Part shown: one piece after another, positions 32,494 to 40,005 of the stretch
How positions within the stretch are numbered: position 1 is the stretch's first letter
Layout: each line of letters opens with the position of its first letter
From: Streptomyces sp. RB17
GTDB lineage: Bacteria > Actinomycetota > Actinomycetes > Streptomycetales > Streptomycetaceae
Length of the DNA stretch: 64,000 nt
Assembly: GCF_009604455.1 (NCBI RefSeq)
Contig: NZ_WEGL01000009.1
Location: forward strand, 248,001 to 312,000
Reading direction: 5' to 3'
Position numbers and translations under genes: made by a program
The notes under the pieces: model-generated
The model's database searches: none
Told to the model about the DNA's origin: nothing
What the model saw: only the letters and a program-made list of their open reading frames with translations

Positions 32494-33974
32494 GCCGCTT
32501 CTCCCGCGCGACCGCCGTGCGCCGGCTGCCCCGTCCCCGCACCCTGCGCGCCCGGCTCACCTTCGGGCTGGTGGTGCTGCTGGCGGTGAGCTGTGCGGCC
32601 GTGGGCCTCGCGGCGGTCGTCGAGCTGAACGGCTTCCTCACCCGGCGTCTGGACGAGCAGCTCACCCAGGTCGGCACCCGGTTCCCGGAGAGCCTGGAAC
32701 ACAACGGCAAGCTGTCCGACGACCACGACGGCGACGAGCACGGCGACACCCGCCGCATGGCCACCGGCACCTTCGGCGCCCGCCTGCTGAACGGCACGGT
32801 CACCAACAAGGGCCTCATCCGCTCCGGCGACCCGGCCGCGGACCTGGGTGTCAGCCTGACCGGACAGGACGCCGCACGGCTGGCCCGGGTACCGGCCGAC
32901 GGCAGGCCCCACACCGTCGAGCTGTCGGCCCTGCACGACTACCGGGTCGTCGCCTCGGCCGGACGGGACGGGGACGTGCTGATCGTCGGGCTGCCCCTGG
33001 AGCCGGTCGAGGCCACGGTCCACCGGCTGGAGGCGGTCGCCGGGATCGTCTTCGGCCTCGCGCTCGTGGTGACCGGCGTGGCCGGCGCCTTCTGGGTCCG
33101 CTGGTCCCTGCGCCCCCTCAGCCGGGTCGCCGCCACCGCCGCCCGGGTCAGCGAGCTCCCGCTGGCCAGCGGCGAGGTCGCGCTGCCGCCGCGCGCCCCG
33201 GACGCCGACCCCGGCACCGAGGTCGGCCGGGTCGCCGCGGCCTTCAACCGCATGCTCGGCCATGTCGAGGACGCGCTGACCAAACGGCATGCGAGCGAGG
33301 AACGGCTGCGTGGCTTCGCCGCCGACGCCAGCCACGAGCTGCGCACCCCGGTCGCCACCGTCCGCGGCCACGCCGAGCTGGGCCTGCTGCACCCCGGACC
33401 GGTGCCGCCGGAGGTGACCCGCGCCCTGCAGCGCATCGCCGCCGAGTCCTCCCGCATGGGCCTGATGGTGGACGACCTGCTCCTGCTCGCCCGCCTCGAC
33501 GCCGGCCGCCCCCTGGAACGCACGCCCGTCGACCTGACCCGTCTGGTCCTGGACGCGGTCACGGACGCCCGCGCCGCGGGTCCCGGCCACCGCTGGACCC
33601 TGGACCTGCCCGAGGACCCGGTCACCGTCCCGGGCGACGCCCACCGCCTGCACCAGGTGCTGGCCAACCTGTTGGCCAACGCGCGTGCGCACACCCCCGA
33701 CGGCACCAAGGTGACGGTCACCCTGGAAGCCGACACCGACGGGGCCCTCCTCCGCGTCCACGACGACGGGCCCGGCGTCCCCGAGGAGGTCCAGCCCGGC
33801 GTCTTCGAACGCTTCACCCGAGCCGAACACCGCCGTCCCACCGGCGCCTCCGGCCCCGGCGCCGGCCTCGGCCTGTCGATCGTGGCGGCCGTGGTGGAGG
33901 CGCACCGGGGGAGTGTGGGGCTGGAGAGCAGACCGGGATCCACGACGTTCACGGTGCGGCTTGCGGCGAGTTGA
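32490..33974 (+). CDS. Sensor histidine kinase with Asp/His-rich extracytoplasmic segment
   Basis: 494 residues from GTG 32490. Two membrane helices (about 23-46 and 182-204) flank an extracytoplasmic domain of about 135 residues. Near residues 77-86 it contains DDHDGDEHGD, a cluster of likely metal ligands. A HAMP linker follows (WSLRPLSRVAATAARVSELP), then the HisKA domain with His282 in FAADASHELRTPVATVRGH and the ATPase domain with N box LANLLANARAHTPDG, G1 VHDDGPGVPEE and G2 GAGLGLSIVAAVVEAH. It is coupled to the response regulator upstream. The signal may be a metal ion or a redox condition related to the divergent flavin operon; that is inference from the ligand-rich segment and the context. 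Confidence 0.93.
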   Translation: MSRFSRATAVRRLPRPRTLRARLTFGLVVLLAVSCAAVGLAAVVELNGFLTRRLDEQLTQVGTRFPESLEHNGKLSDDHDGDEHGDTRRMATGTFGARLLNGTVTNKGLIRSGDPAADLGVSLTGQDAARLARVPADGRPHTVELSALHDYRVVASAGRDGDVLIVGLPLEPVEATVHRLEAVAGIVFGLALVVTGVAGAFWVRWSLRPLSRVAATAARVSELPLASGEVALPPRAPDADPGTEVGRVAAAFNRMLGHVEDALTKRHASEERLRGFAADASHELRTPVATVRGHAELGLLHPGPVPPEVTRALQRIAAESSRMGLMVDDLLLLARLDAGRPLERTPVDLTRLVLDAVTDARAAGPGHRWTLDLPEDPVTVPGDAHRLHQVLANLLANARAHTPDGTKVTVTLEADTDGALLRVHDDGPGVPEEVQPGVFERFTRAEHRRPTGASGPGAGLGLSIVAAVVEAHRGSVGLESRPGSTTFTVRLAAS

Positions 33975-33993
33975 GCGCGGGGAGCCGATTCCT

Positions 33994-34701
33994 TCAGTAC
34001 CGGGTGACGGCCATGGCTCCGTCCACCGTCCCGATGGCCATGTGCGGCTTCTGGTCCGGCTTCGCCCACTGGAGGATCCGCCGCATCGCATCCTCCGGCA
34101 CCGACACACACCCGGCCGTCGCCGCCTGCCCGTTCACATGGAGGAAGATCCCGGCTCCGCGCCCCCGTACGGGCTGGTCGTAGTTGAACCCGATCACGAG
34201 CCCGTACGCGTACTGCGTCGAGTAGGAGACGAGGTGCTCGGACTCGGAGGCGCGGCAGTCGGCGGGCAGCGGGTCCACCCAACGGTTGTACGCCGCCGAG
34301 TCGTTGTCCTGGCACCACCAGGAACTCTCCTGCACCGCCCGGTACTCGACGCTCGTCCCGCCCGGCTCGGGCTTGATCCCGAAGCCGAAGGGAAGTCCGT
34401 ACAGGCCGGTCGGTGTCGTGTTCGTGCCCTGCTGCCGCGAGGCTCCCTCCACCAGCCCGTTCGCCCCGAAGCGCGCCGGTGCCGAACCGGCCGGCACCCA
34501 CTGCCCGTCCTTCAGGTCCCACCAGGTGAGCGTCCCCGTGGTCGAGCCGGTGCCCGGTGCCTGAGCGGTGATCAGCTGGCTTCCTCCGCCGGTGTCCGCC
34601 ATGAGCGCGGGCAGCGGCACGGACGAGCCGGGAGCCGGTGCGACACCGAGCAGGGCGAGCGAGGAGGCGGACACGAGGGTGAGCACGACACCGGGGCGCA
34701 T
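33994..34701 (-). CDS. Secreted L,D-transpeptidase-family (YkuD-like) protein
   Basis: 235 residues from ATG 34701. A signal peptide is visible (RPGVVLTLVSASSLALLGVA). The C-terminal part has the family blocks NTTPTGLYGLPFGFG, VIGFNYDQPVRGRGAGIFLH and the active-site stretch GQAATAGCVSVPEDAM, where the Cys is the expected nucleophile and the preceding FLHV His is part of the site. L,D-transpeptidases cross-link peptidoglycan (3-3) or attach proteins to it. It starts 3 nt after the stop of the flavin-oxidase gene upstream, so the two are cotranscribed, and its stop is convergent with the kinase gene (19-nt gap). Confidence 0.83.
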   Translation of the reverse strand: MRPGVVLTLVSASSLALLGVAPAPGSSVPLPALMADTGGGSQLITAQAPGTGSTTGTLTWWDLKDGQWVPAGSAPARFGANGLVEGASRQQGTNTTPTGLYGLPFGFGIKPEPGGTSVEYRAVQESSWWCQDNDSAAYNRWVDPLPADCRASESEHLVSYSTQYAYGLVIGFNYDQPVRGRGAGIFLHVNGQAATAGCVSVPEDAMRRILQWAKPDQKPHMAIGTVDGAMAVTRY

Positions 34702-34704
34702 GGC

Positions 34705-35292
34705 TCAGACGGTAGACGGCGGAAGCGGCAACGGCAGCCCGGGTAGTCCGTCCAGGCTCGTCGCGACATGCTCCTTCTTCTCGAAGTACGCGCTCAGCGA
34801 GCTGTCGTCCTCCCGCGCGAAACGCTTCCCGTGCAGGTCGCGGTCGCTCTCGTACGCCATGTAGGGGACGGCGTACCCGCAGGTGTCCCGGATGAGTTCC
34901 GCGTGTACGACGACGATCGCGCGCAGGCCGTGCACAGTCGGGTCGATGTCGGGGAAACGGGTGAGGAGCGCCGGGAAACGCGGGTCGTCCCGGAAGACCG
35001 GCTCGCCCCGGCCGTGCACGCGCACGATGTTCGGCGGCCCCTGGAAGGCGCACCACATCAGGGTGATCCGGCCGTTCTCCCTGAGATGCGCGACGGTCTC
35101 GGCGTTGGACCCGGCGAAGTCCAGGTAGGCCACGGTCAGTTCGTCGAGCACGGCGAAGGAGCCCTTGAGACCCTTGGGGGAGAGGTTGACCGTGCCGTCG
35201 CCGGACAGCGGGGCGGTCGCGGTGAAGAAGAGGGGTTGCTCCTCGATGAACGTCCGGAGCCTGCCGTCGATGCGCTCGTAGCTCTTTCCCAT
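34705..35292 (-). CDS. Pyridoxamine 5'-phosphate oxidase-family flavoprotein
   Basis: 195 residues from ATG 35292. The split-barrel flavin-binding domain is recognised by the N-terminal block LRTFIEEQPLFFTATAPLSG then DGTVNLSPKGLKGSFAVLDE, and by GSNAETVAHLRENGRITLMW with QGPPNIVRVHGRGEPVFRDD. Members bind FMN or F420 and reduce or oxidise small molecules; the substrate is not predictable. The C-terminus (FAREDDSSLSAYFEKKEHVA) is typical of this actinobacterial subgroup. It is divergent from argG across about 235 bp that hold the ARG boxes. Confidence 0.86.
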   Translation of the reverse strand: MGKSYERIDGRLRTFIEEQPLFFTATAPLSGDGTVNLSPKGLKGSFAVLDELTVAYLDFAGSNAETVAHLRENGRITLMWCAFQGPPNIVRVHGRGEPVFRDDPRFPALLTRFPDIDPTVHGLRAIVVVHAELIRDTCGYAVPYMAYESDRDLHGKRFAREDDSSLSAYFEKKEHVATSLDGLPGLPLPLPPSTV

Positions 35293-35470
35293 TCTGAGGA
35301 TTATCGGCGCGACTCCTTCGGCTGTCTAAGGATTTCGCCGAAGAGCCCGCCATTCGGACACATGCCCCCGGACTCACCGCGGCCGCCCCGGCCGGCGCTC
35401 GTCGGGGCGGCCACGGCGGGAAGTACGAGGAAGCGGCCTGAGACGTTCAAGCGCCCCGCACATTGACGAA

Positions 35471-35500
35471 TCATGCAGAGCTCTGCATACTCATGCATGA
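35471..35500 (+). promoter_or_regulatory. ARG-box operator pair upstream of argG
   Basis: ATGCAGAGCTCTGCAT (35473-35488) is a perfect 16-bp palindrome, followed by the perfect 10-bp palindrome TCATGCATGA (35491-35500). TGCA half-sites fall at 35474, 35484 and 35494, exactly 10 bp apart on one helix face. The site ends 27 nt before the argG start, fitting ArgR repression. Confidence 0.8.
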
Positions 35501-35527
35501 CAGCACGTGCAGCGTGAGGAGAAACCC

Positions 35528-36724
35528 GTGACCGAGCGCGTCGTACTCGCCTATTCCGGCGGTCTGGACACCTCCGTCGCCATCGGCTGGATCGCCGAGG
35601 AGACGGGCGCCGAGGTCATCGCCGTCGCGGTGGACGTCGGCCAGGGCGGCGAGGACCTGGACGTCATCCGCAAGCGCGCCCTCGCCTGCGGTGCCGTCGA
35701 GGCCGAAGTGGCCGACGCCAAGGACGAGTTCGCCGACGAGTACTGCCTCCCGGCGATCAAGGCCAACGCCCTCTACATGGACCGCTACCCGCTGGTCTCG
35801 GCCCTCTCCCGGCCGGTGATCGTCAAGCACCTGGTCGCCGCCGCCGAGAAGCACGGCGCCACCACCGTCGCCCACGGCTGCACCGGCAAGGGCAACGACC
35901 AGGTCCGCTTCGAGGCCGGCATCGCCGCCCTCGCCCCCGACCTGAAGTGCATCGCCCCGGTCCGCGACTACGCGATGACCCGGGACAAGGCGATCGCCTT
36001 CTGCGAGGCCGAGCAGCTCCCGATCGCCACCACCAGGAAGTCCCCGTACTCCGTCGACCAGAACGTCTTCGGACGCGCCGTCGAGACGGGCTTCCTGGAG
36101 GACATCTGGAACGCCCCGATCGAGGACATCTACGAGTACACCGCCGACCCTGCGGCACCCCGCGAGTCCGACGAGGTGATCATCACCTTCGAGGAGGGCG
36201 TCCCGGTGGCGATCGACGGCGGGCCGGTCACCGTCCTGCAGGCGATCCAGCAGCTCAACGAGCGCGCCGGCGCCCAGGGCATCGGCCGGATCGACATGGT
36301 CGAGGACCGTCTCGTCGGCATCAAGTCCCGCGAGGTGTACGAGGCTCCCGGCGCGATCGCCCTGATCACCGCACACCAGGAGCTGGAGAACGTCACCGTC
36401 GAGCGCGAACTCGCCCGCTACAAGCGCCAGGTCGAGCAGCGCTGGGGCGAACTCGTCTACGACGGCCAGTGGTTCTCCCCGCTCAAGCGCGCCCTGGACG
36501 GCTTCATCGACGAGGCCGGCCGGCACGTGAGCGGTGACATCCGGATGATCCTGCACGGTGGCCGCGCGGTCGTCACCGGCCGCCGCTCGGCCGAGTCCCT
36601 GTACGACTTCAGCCTGGCGACGTACGACACGGGCGACACCTTCGACCAGTCCGCGGCCAAGGGCTTCATCGACATCCACAGCCTGTCCTCGAAGATCGCC
36701 GCCCGGCGCGATCTGCGGGCATAG
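35528..36724 (+). CDS. argG: Argininosuccinate synthase
   Basis: Joins citrulline and aspartate with ATP in the penultimate step of arginine synthesis. 398 residues from GTG 35528, with GAGGAGAAACCC upstream. Motifs are the PP-loop VLAYSGGLDTSVAIGWI, GHPL-type RYPLVSALSRPVIVKHLV, AHGCTGKGNDQVRFEAGI and KSPYSVDQNVFGRAVETG. The length is normal for type I ArgG. argH follows after 49 nt on the same strand. Two palindromic ARG boxes sit in the promoter. Confidence 0.98.
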   Translation: MTERVVLAYSGGLDTSVAIGWIAEETGAEVIAVAVDVGQGGEDLDVIRKRALACGAVEAEVADAKDEFADEYCLPAIKANALYMDRYPLVSALSRPVIVKHLVAAAEKHGATTVAHGCTGKGNDQVRFEAGIAALAPDLKCIAPVRDYAMTRDKAIAFCEAEQLPIATTRKSPYSVDQNVFGRAVETGFLEDIWNAPIEDIYEYTADPAAPRESDEVIITFEEGVPVAIDGGPVTVLQAIQQLNERAGAQGIGRIDMVEDRLVGIKSREVYEAPGAIALITAHQELENVTVERELARYKRQVEQRWGELVYDGQWFSPLKRALDGFIDEAGRHVSGDIRMILHGGRAVVTGRRSAESLYDFSLATYDTGDTFDQSAAKGFIDIHSLSSKIAARRDLRA

Positions 36725-36773
36725 CCTGACGCACACCTCGCCCGACCGACCCACTTCCCTAGGAGCAGCGCAA

Positions 36774-38207
36774 GTGAGCAGCAACAGCGGTGACGTACGG
36801 CTCTGGGGCGGCCGTTTCGCCGACGGGCCCGCCGAGGCCCTGGCGAAGCTGTCCGCGTCCGTCCACTTCGACTGGCGGCTCGCGCCGTACGACATCGCCG
36901 GTTCGCGTGCCCACGCGCGCGTGCTGCACCAGGCCGGCCTCCTCACCGAGGACGAGCTGCAGCGCATGATCGCCGGGCTGGACCGGCTGGAGGCCGACGT
37001 CGCGTCCGGTGACTTCGTGGGCACCATCGCCGACGAGGACGTGCACACCGCCCTGGAACGCGGCCTGCTGGAGCGCCTCGGCCCCGACCTCGGCGGCAAA
37101 CTCCGCGCCGGCCGGTCCCGCAACGACCAGGTCGCGACCCTCTTCCGCATGTACCTGCGCGACCACGCCCGGACGATCGGCGGCCTGATCGCCGACCTCC
37201 AGGACGCCCTGATCGGCCTCGCCGAGGCCCACCCGGACGTCGCGATGCCGGGCCGCACCCACCTCCAGCACGCCCAGCCGGTGCTCTTCGCCCACCATGT
37301 CCTCGCCCACGTCCAGTCCCTGTCCCGGGACGCCGAGCGCCTGCGTCAGTGGGACGAGCGCACGGCCGTCTCCCCGTACGGCTCCGGGGCCCTCGCGGGC
37401 AGCAGCCTGGGCCTGGACCCGGAGGCCGTCGCCCGGGACCTCGGCTTCGAGCACGGCAGCGCCGGCAACTCCATCGACGGCACGGCCTCCCGGGACTTCG
37501 TGGCGGAGTTCGCCTTCATCACCGCGATGATCGGCGTGAACCTGTCCCGGATCGCCGAGGAGATCATCATCTGGAACACGAAGGAGTTCTCCTTCGTGAC
37601 CCTGCACGACGCGTTCTCCACCGGCTCGTCGATCATGCCGCAGAAGAAGAACCCGGACATCGCCGAGCTGGCGCGCGGCAAGTCGGGCCGCCTGATCGGC
37701 AACCTGACCGGCCTGCTGGCGACCCTCAAGGCCCTGCCGCTGGCCTACAACCGCGACCTCCAGGAGGACAAGGAGCCGGTCTTCGACTCCTGCGACCAGC
37801 TGGAGGTCCTGCTCCCCGCCTTCACCGGCATGATCGCCACCCTCACGGTCAACCGCGAGCGCATGGAGGAACTGGCCCCGGCCGGCTTCTCGCTCGCCAC
37901 CGACATCGCCGAGTGGCTGGTCAAGCAGGGCGTGCCGTTCCGCGTGGCCCACGAGGTCGCGGGGGAGTGCGTCAAGGTCGCCGAGTCCGAGGGCAAGGAA
38001 CTGGACGACCTCACGGACGAGCAGTTCGCGAAGATCTCCGCCCACCTCACCCCCGAGGTCCGGTCCGTCCTCAACGTCCCGGGCGCCCTCGCATCCCGGA
38101 ACGGCCGCGGCGGTACGGCACCCAGCGCGGTCGCCGTACAGCTGGCGGAGGTGAAGGCCGACGTGGCGGTCCAGCACGAGTGGGCACAAGCCAAGAAGAA
38201 GAGCTGA
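36774..38207 (+). CDS. argH: Argininosuccinate lyase
   Basis: Splits argininosuccinate to arginine and fumarate. 477 residues from GTG 36774 (AGGAG 9 nt upstream). Motifs are VRLWGGRFADGPAEALAKLS, EDVHTALERGLLERLGPDLG, AGRSRNDQVATLFRMYLRDH, MPGRTHLQHAQPVLFAHHVL and the superfamily signature TGSSIMPQKKNPDIAELARG with the catalytic Ser in the mobile loop. It follows argG closely and probably shares its ARG-box control. A hairpin with a dispersed repeat ends the unit. Confidence 0.98.
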   Translation: MSSNSGDVRLWGGRFADGPAEALAKLSASVHFDWRLAPYDIAGSRAHARVLHQAGLLTEDELQRMIAGLDRLEADVASGDFVGTIADEDVHTALERGLLERLGPDLGGKLRAGRSRNDQVATLFRMYLRDHARTIGGLIADLQDALIGLAEAHPDVAMPGRTHLQHAQPVLFAHHVLAHVQSLSRDAERLRQWDERTAVSPYGSGALAGSSLGLDPEAVARDLGFEHGSAGNSIDGTASRDFVAEFAFITAMIGVNLSRIAEEIIIWNTKEFSFVTLHDAFSTGSSIMPQKKNPDIAELARGKSGRLIGNLTGLLATLKALPLAYNRDLQEDKEPVFDSCDQLEVLLPAFTGMIATLTVNRERMEELAPAGFSLATDIAEWLVKQGVPFRVAHEVAGECVKVAESEGKELDDLTDEQFAKISAHLTPEVRSVLNVPGALASRNGRGGTAPSAVAVQLAEVKADVAVQHEWAQAKKKS

Positions 38208-38212
38208 GCCGC

Positions 38213-38233
38213 GGCGCCCCTGAAAGGGGCGCC
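38213..38233 (+). terminator. Hairpin terminator after argH
   Basis: GGCGCCCC (38213-38220) pairs perfectly with GGGGCGCC (38226-38233), loop TGAAA, 6 nt after the argH stop. The right arm is also the start of dispersed repeat copy 2. Confidence 0.8.
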
Positions 38234-38250
38234 GGGAACTGCGCGACAAG
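38226..38250 (+). repeat. Dispersed GC-rich repeat, copy 2
   Basis: GGGGCGCCGGGAACTGCGCG then ACAAG; it shares the (C)GGGAACTGCGCGA core with copies at 6442, 41541 and 60979. It lies directly after argH, with a hairpin at its left edge. Confidence 0.65.
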
Positions 38251-38369
38251 CCAGCACGCACCCGCACCCGCACATGTACCGCACGACCCGTGCTGTGGGG
38301 CGGACCCGAAGGGCATCCCGGGTTACGTTGGTCGGAAACCGTACCGGAGCCGACCGAACGGAAGCCGCG

Positions 38370-39341
38370 ATGCCCTTCTCCCGCCTCGCAACAGCAACCA
38401 CGCCGACCTGCCACATCGGCCTCGGCCTGGCCGCGGTGGGTCGCCCCGGCTACATCAACCTCGGCCGCGAAGAAGACCTCGGAGACAACCGCAGCGCGGA
38501 CGCACTGCGTACCCGAACCCACGAACTCCTCGACGCCGCCTACGCCCAGGGCGTCCGCTACTTCGACGTGGCCCGCTCCTACGGCCGTTCGGAGGAATTC
38601 CTCGCCGACTGGCTGAACGCCCGCCCCGACATCGACGACGTGGTCGTCGGCAGCAAGTGGGGCTACACCTACACCGCCGGCTGGTCGGCGGACGCCGAGA
38701 CGCACGAGGTCAAGGACCACAGCCTCGCCGCGTACGAGCGGCAGCGCGCCGAGACCGACGCCGTGCTCGGCGACCGGCTCGACCTCTACCAGATCCACTC
38801 GGTGACCCCGGACAGCCCGGCCCTCACCGACAAGGAGCTGCACGCCCGGCTCGCCGAGGCCGCCGCCCAGGGCCTGACCATCGGCCTCTCCACCAGCGGC
38901 CCCGCCCAGGCTGACGCGATCCGCGCCGCACTCCAGGTGACGGCCGACGGCGAGCCCCTCTTCCGTACCGTCCAGTCGACGTACAACGTACTGGAGACCT
39001 CGGCGGCCCCCGCGCTGGCCGAGGCGCACGACGCCGGGCTCACCGTGATCGTCAAGGAGGGCCTGGCCAACGGCCGGCTGGCCGCACCGCACGCCCCGGA
39101 GATGCTCGAGGCCGTCGCCGAGGAGACCGGCCTCGGCTGCGACGCGGTGGCCCTCGCCTGGATCCTGCGCCAGCCCTGGGCCGGCGTCGTCCTGTCGGGC
39201 GCGGCGACGGTCACCCAGCTCGTCTCCAACCTCCACGCGCCCGCCGTCGACCTCGACGCGGACCAGATGACCCGCCTCGCCACGCTCGCCGAGGACCCGC
39301 ACGCCTACTGGGAGCGGCGCGGACAGCTGCCCTGGCACTGA
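38370..39341 (+). CDS. Aldo/keto reductase
   Basis: 323 residues from ATG 38370 (GGAAG 6 nt upstream). The TIM-barrel reductase pattern is visible: GLGLAAVGRPGYINLGRE, AYAQGVRYFDVARSYGRSEE (catalytic Asp and Tyr), VVGSKWGYTYT (Lys), LDLYQIHSVTPDSPAL (His) and GLTVIVKEGLANGRL. It reduces an aldehyde or ketone with NADPH; the substrate is unknown. The N-terminus is a little shifted from classic AKRs, as in actinobacterial oxidoreductases of this subgroup. It stands alone between argH and the TetR gene. Confidence 0.9.
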   Translation: MPFSRLATATTPTCHIGLGLAAVGRPGYINLGREEDLGDNRSADALRTRTHELLDAAYAQGVRYFDVARSYGRSEEFLADWLNARPDIDDVVVGSKWGYTYTAGWSADAETHEVKDHSLAAYERQRAETDAVLGDRLDLYQIHSVTPDSPALTDKELHARLAEAAAQGLTIGLSTSGPAQADAIRAALQVTADGEPLFRTVQSTYNVLETSAAPALAEAHDAGLTVIVKEGLANGRLAAPHAPEMLEAVAEETGLGCDAVALAWILRQPWAGVVLSGAATVTQLVSNLHAPAVDLDADQMTRLATLAEDPHAYWERRGQLPWH

Positions 39342-39385
39342 CGTCACTCGCGCCGACCGGTGGGTTTGAGTCACCCGTGCCCAGT

Positions 39386-39405
39386 GTGAGACAAAGTTGT
39401 CTCAC
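39386..39405. promoter_or_regulatory. 20-bp palindromic operator of TetR/exporter operon, with probable -10 element
   Basis: GTGAGACAAAGTTGTCTCAC has perfect 9-bp arms around AG. A third half-site TTTGTCTCA overlaps the start codon region (39416-39424). TATCTT (39412-39417) fits a -10 element placing the start point at the ATG (39424), so the mRNA is probably leaderless; no ribosome site is present. Confidence 0.75.
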
Positions 39406-39423
39406 CTGGGCTATCTTTGTCTC

Positions 39424-40005
39424 ATGGCTCTCGACCGTGACCAGGTACTGCGCAGCGCGGCCGCCCTGCTGACCCGCAAATCCACCGCGACCATGGACGA
39501 GGTCGCCAAGGCCGCCGGGATCAGCCGCGCCACGCTGCACCGCCACTTCGCCGGGCGCGACGCTCTCGTGCGGGCGCTGGAGGCACTCGGCATCGAGGAG
39601 TGCGAGGCGGCGCTGGATGCGGCCCGCCTGGACGAGGGCCCGGGGAGCGAGGCCGTTCGCCGCCTGGTCCGTGCCATCGAACCCTCGGCCGGACTGCTCG
39701 CCTTCCTCTACACCGAGAACCAGCTGTTCGAGGGCGAGGAGCAGAACCAGGGCTGGGCCCGCATCGACGAACGCCTGACGGCCCTGTTCCGGCGCGGTCA
39801 GGAGAGCGGCGAGTTCCGCATCGACCTCACCCCCGCCTGGCTCACCGAGGCGCTGTACGGCCTGCTGGCCTCCGGTGCCTGGGCGGTGGCGGAGGGCCGG
39901 GTGGCCACGAAGGACTTCACCTACATGATCGTCGAGCTGCTGCTCGGCGGCGTACGACGTACGAACGCGGACGTACGAACGCGTAAGAAGAGAGAGGAAT
40001 CATGA
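39424..40005 (+). CDS. TetR-family transcriptional repressor
   Basis: 193 residues from ATG 39424. The helix-turn-helix is DEVAKAAGISRATLHRHFAG (residues about 22-41). The C-terminal ligand and dimer domain has LLAFLYTENQLFEGEEQNQG and ALYGLLASGAWAVAEGRVAT. It overlaps the exporter gene by 4 bp (ATGA), so the two form an operon. A 20-bp perfect palindrome directly upstream is the likely operator, giving autorepression relieved by the exporter's substrate. The transcript appears leaderless. Confidence 0.93.
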   Translation: MALDRDQVLRSAAALLTRKSTATMDEVAKAAGISRATLHRHFAGRDALVRALEALGIEECEAALDAARLDEGPGSEAVRRLVRAIEPSAGLLAFLYTENQLFEGEEQNQGWARIDERLTALFRRGQESGEFRIDLTPAWLTEALYGLLASGAWAVAEGRVATKDFTYMIVELLLGGVRRTNADVRTRKKREES

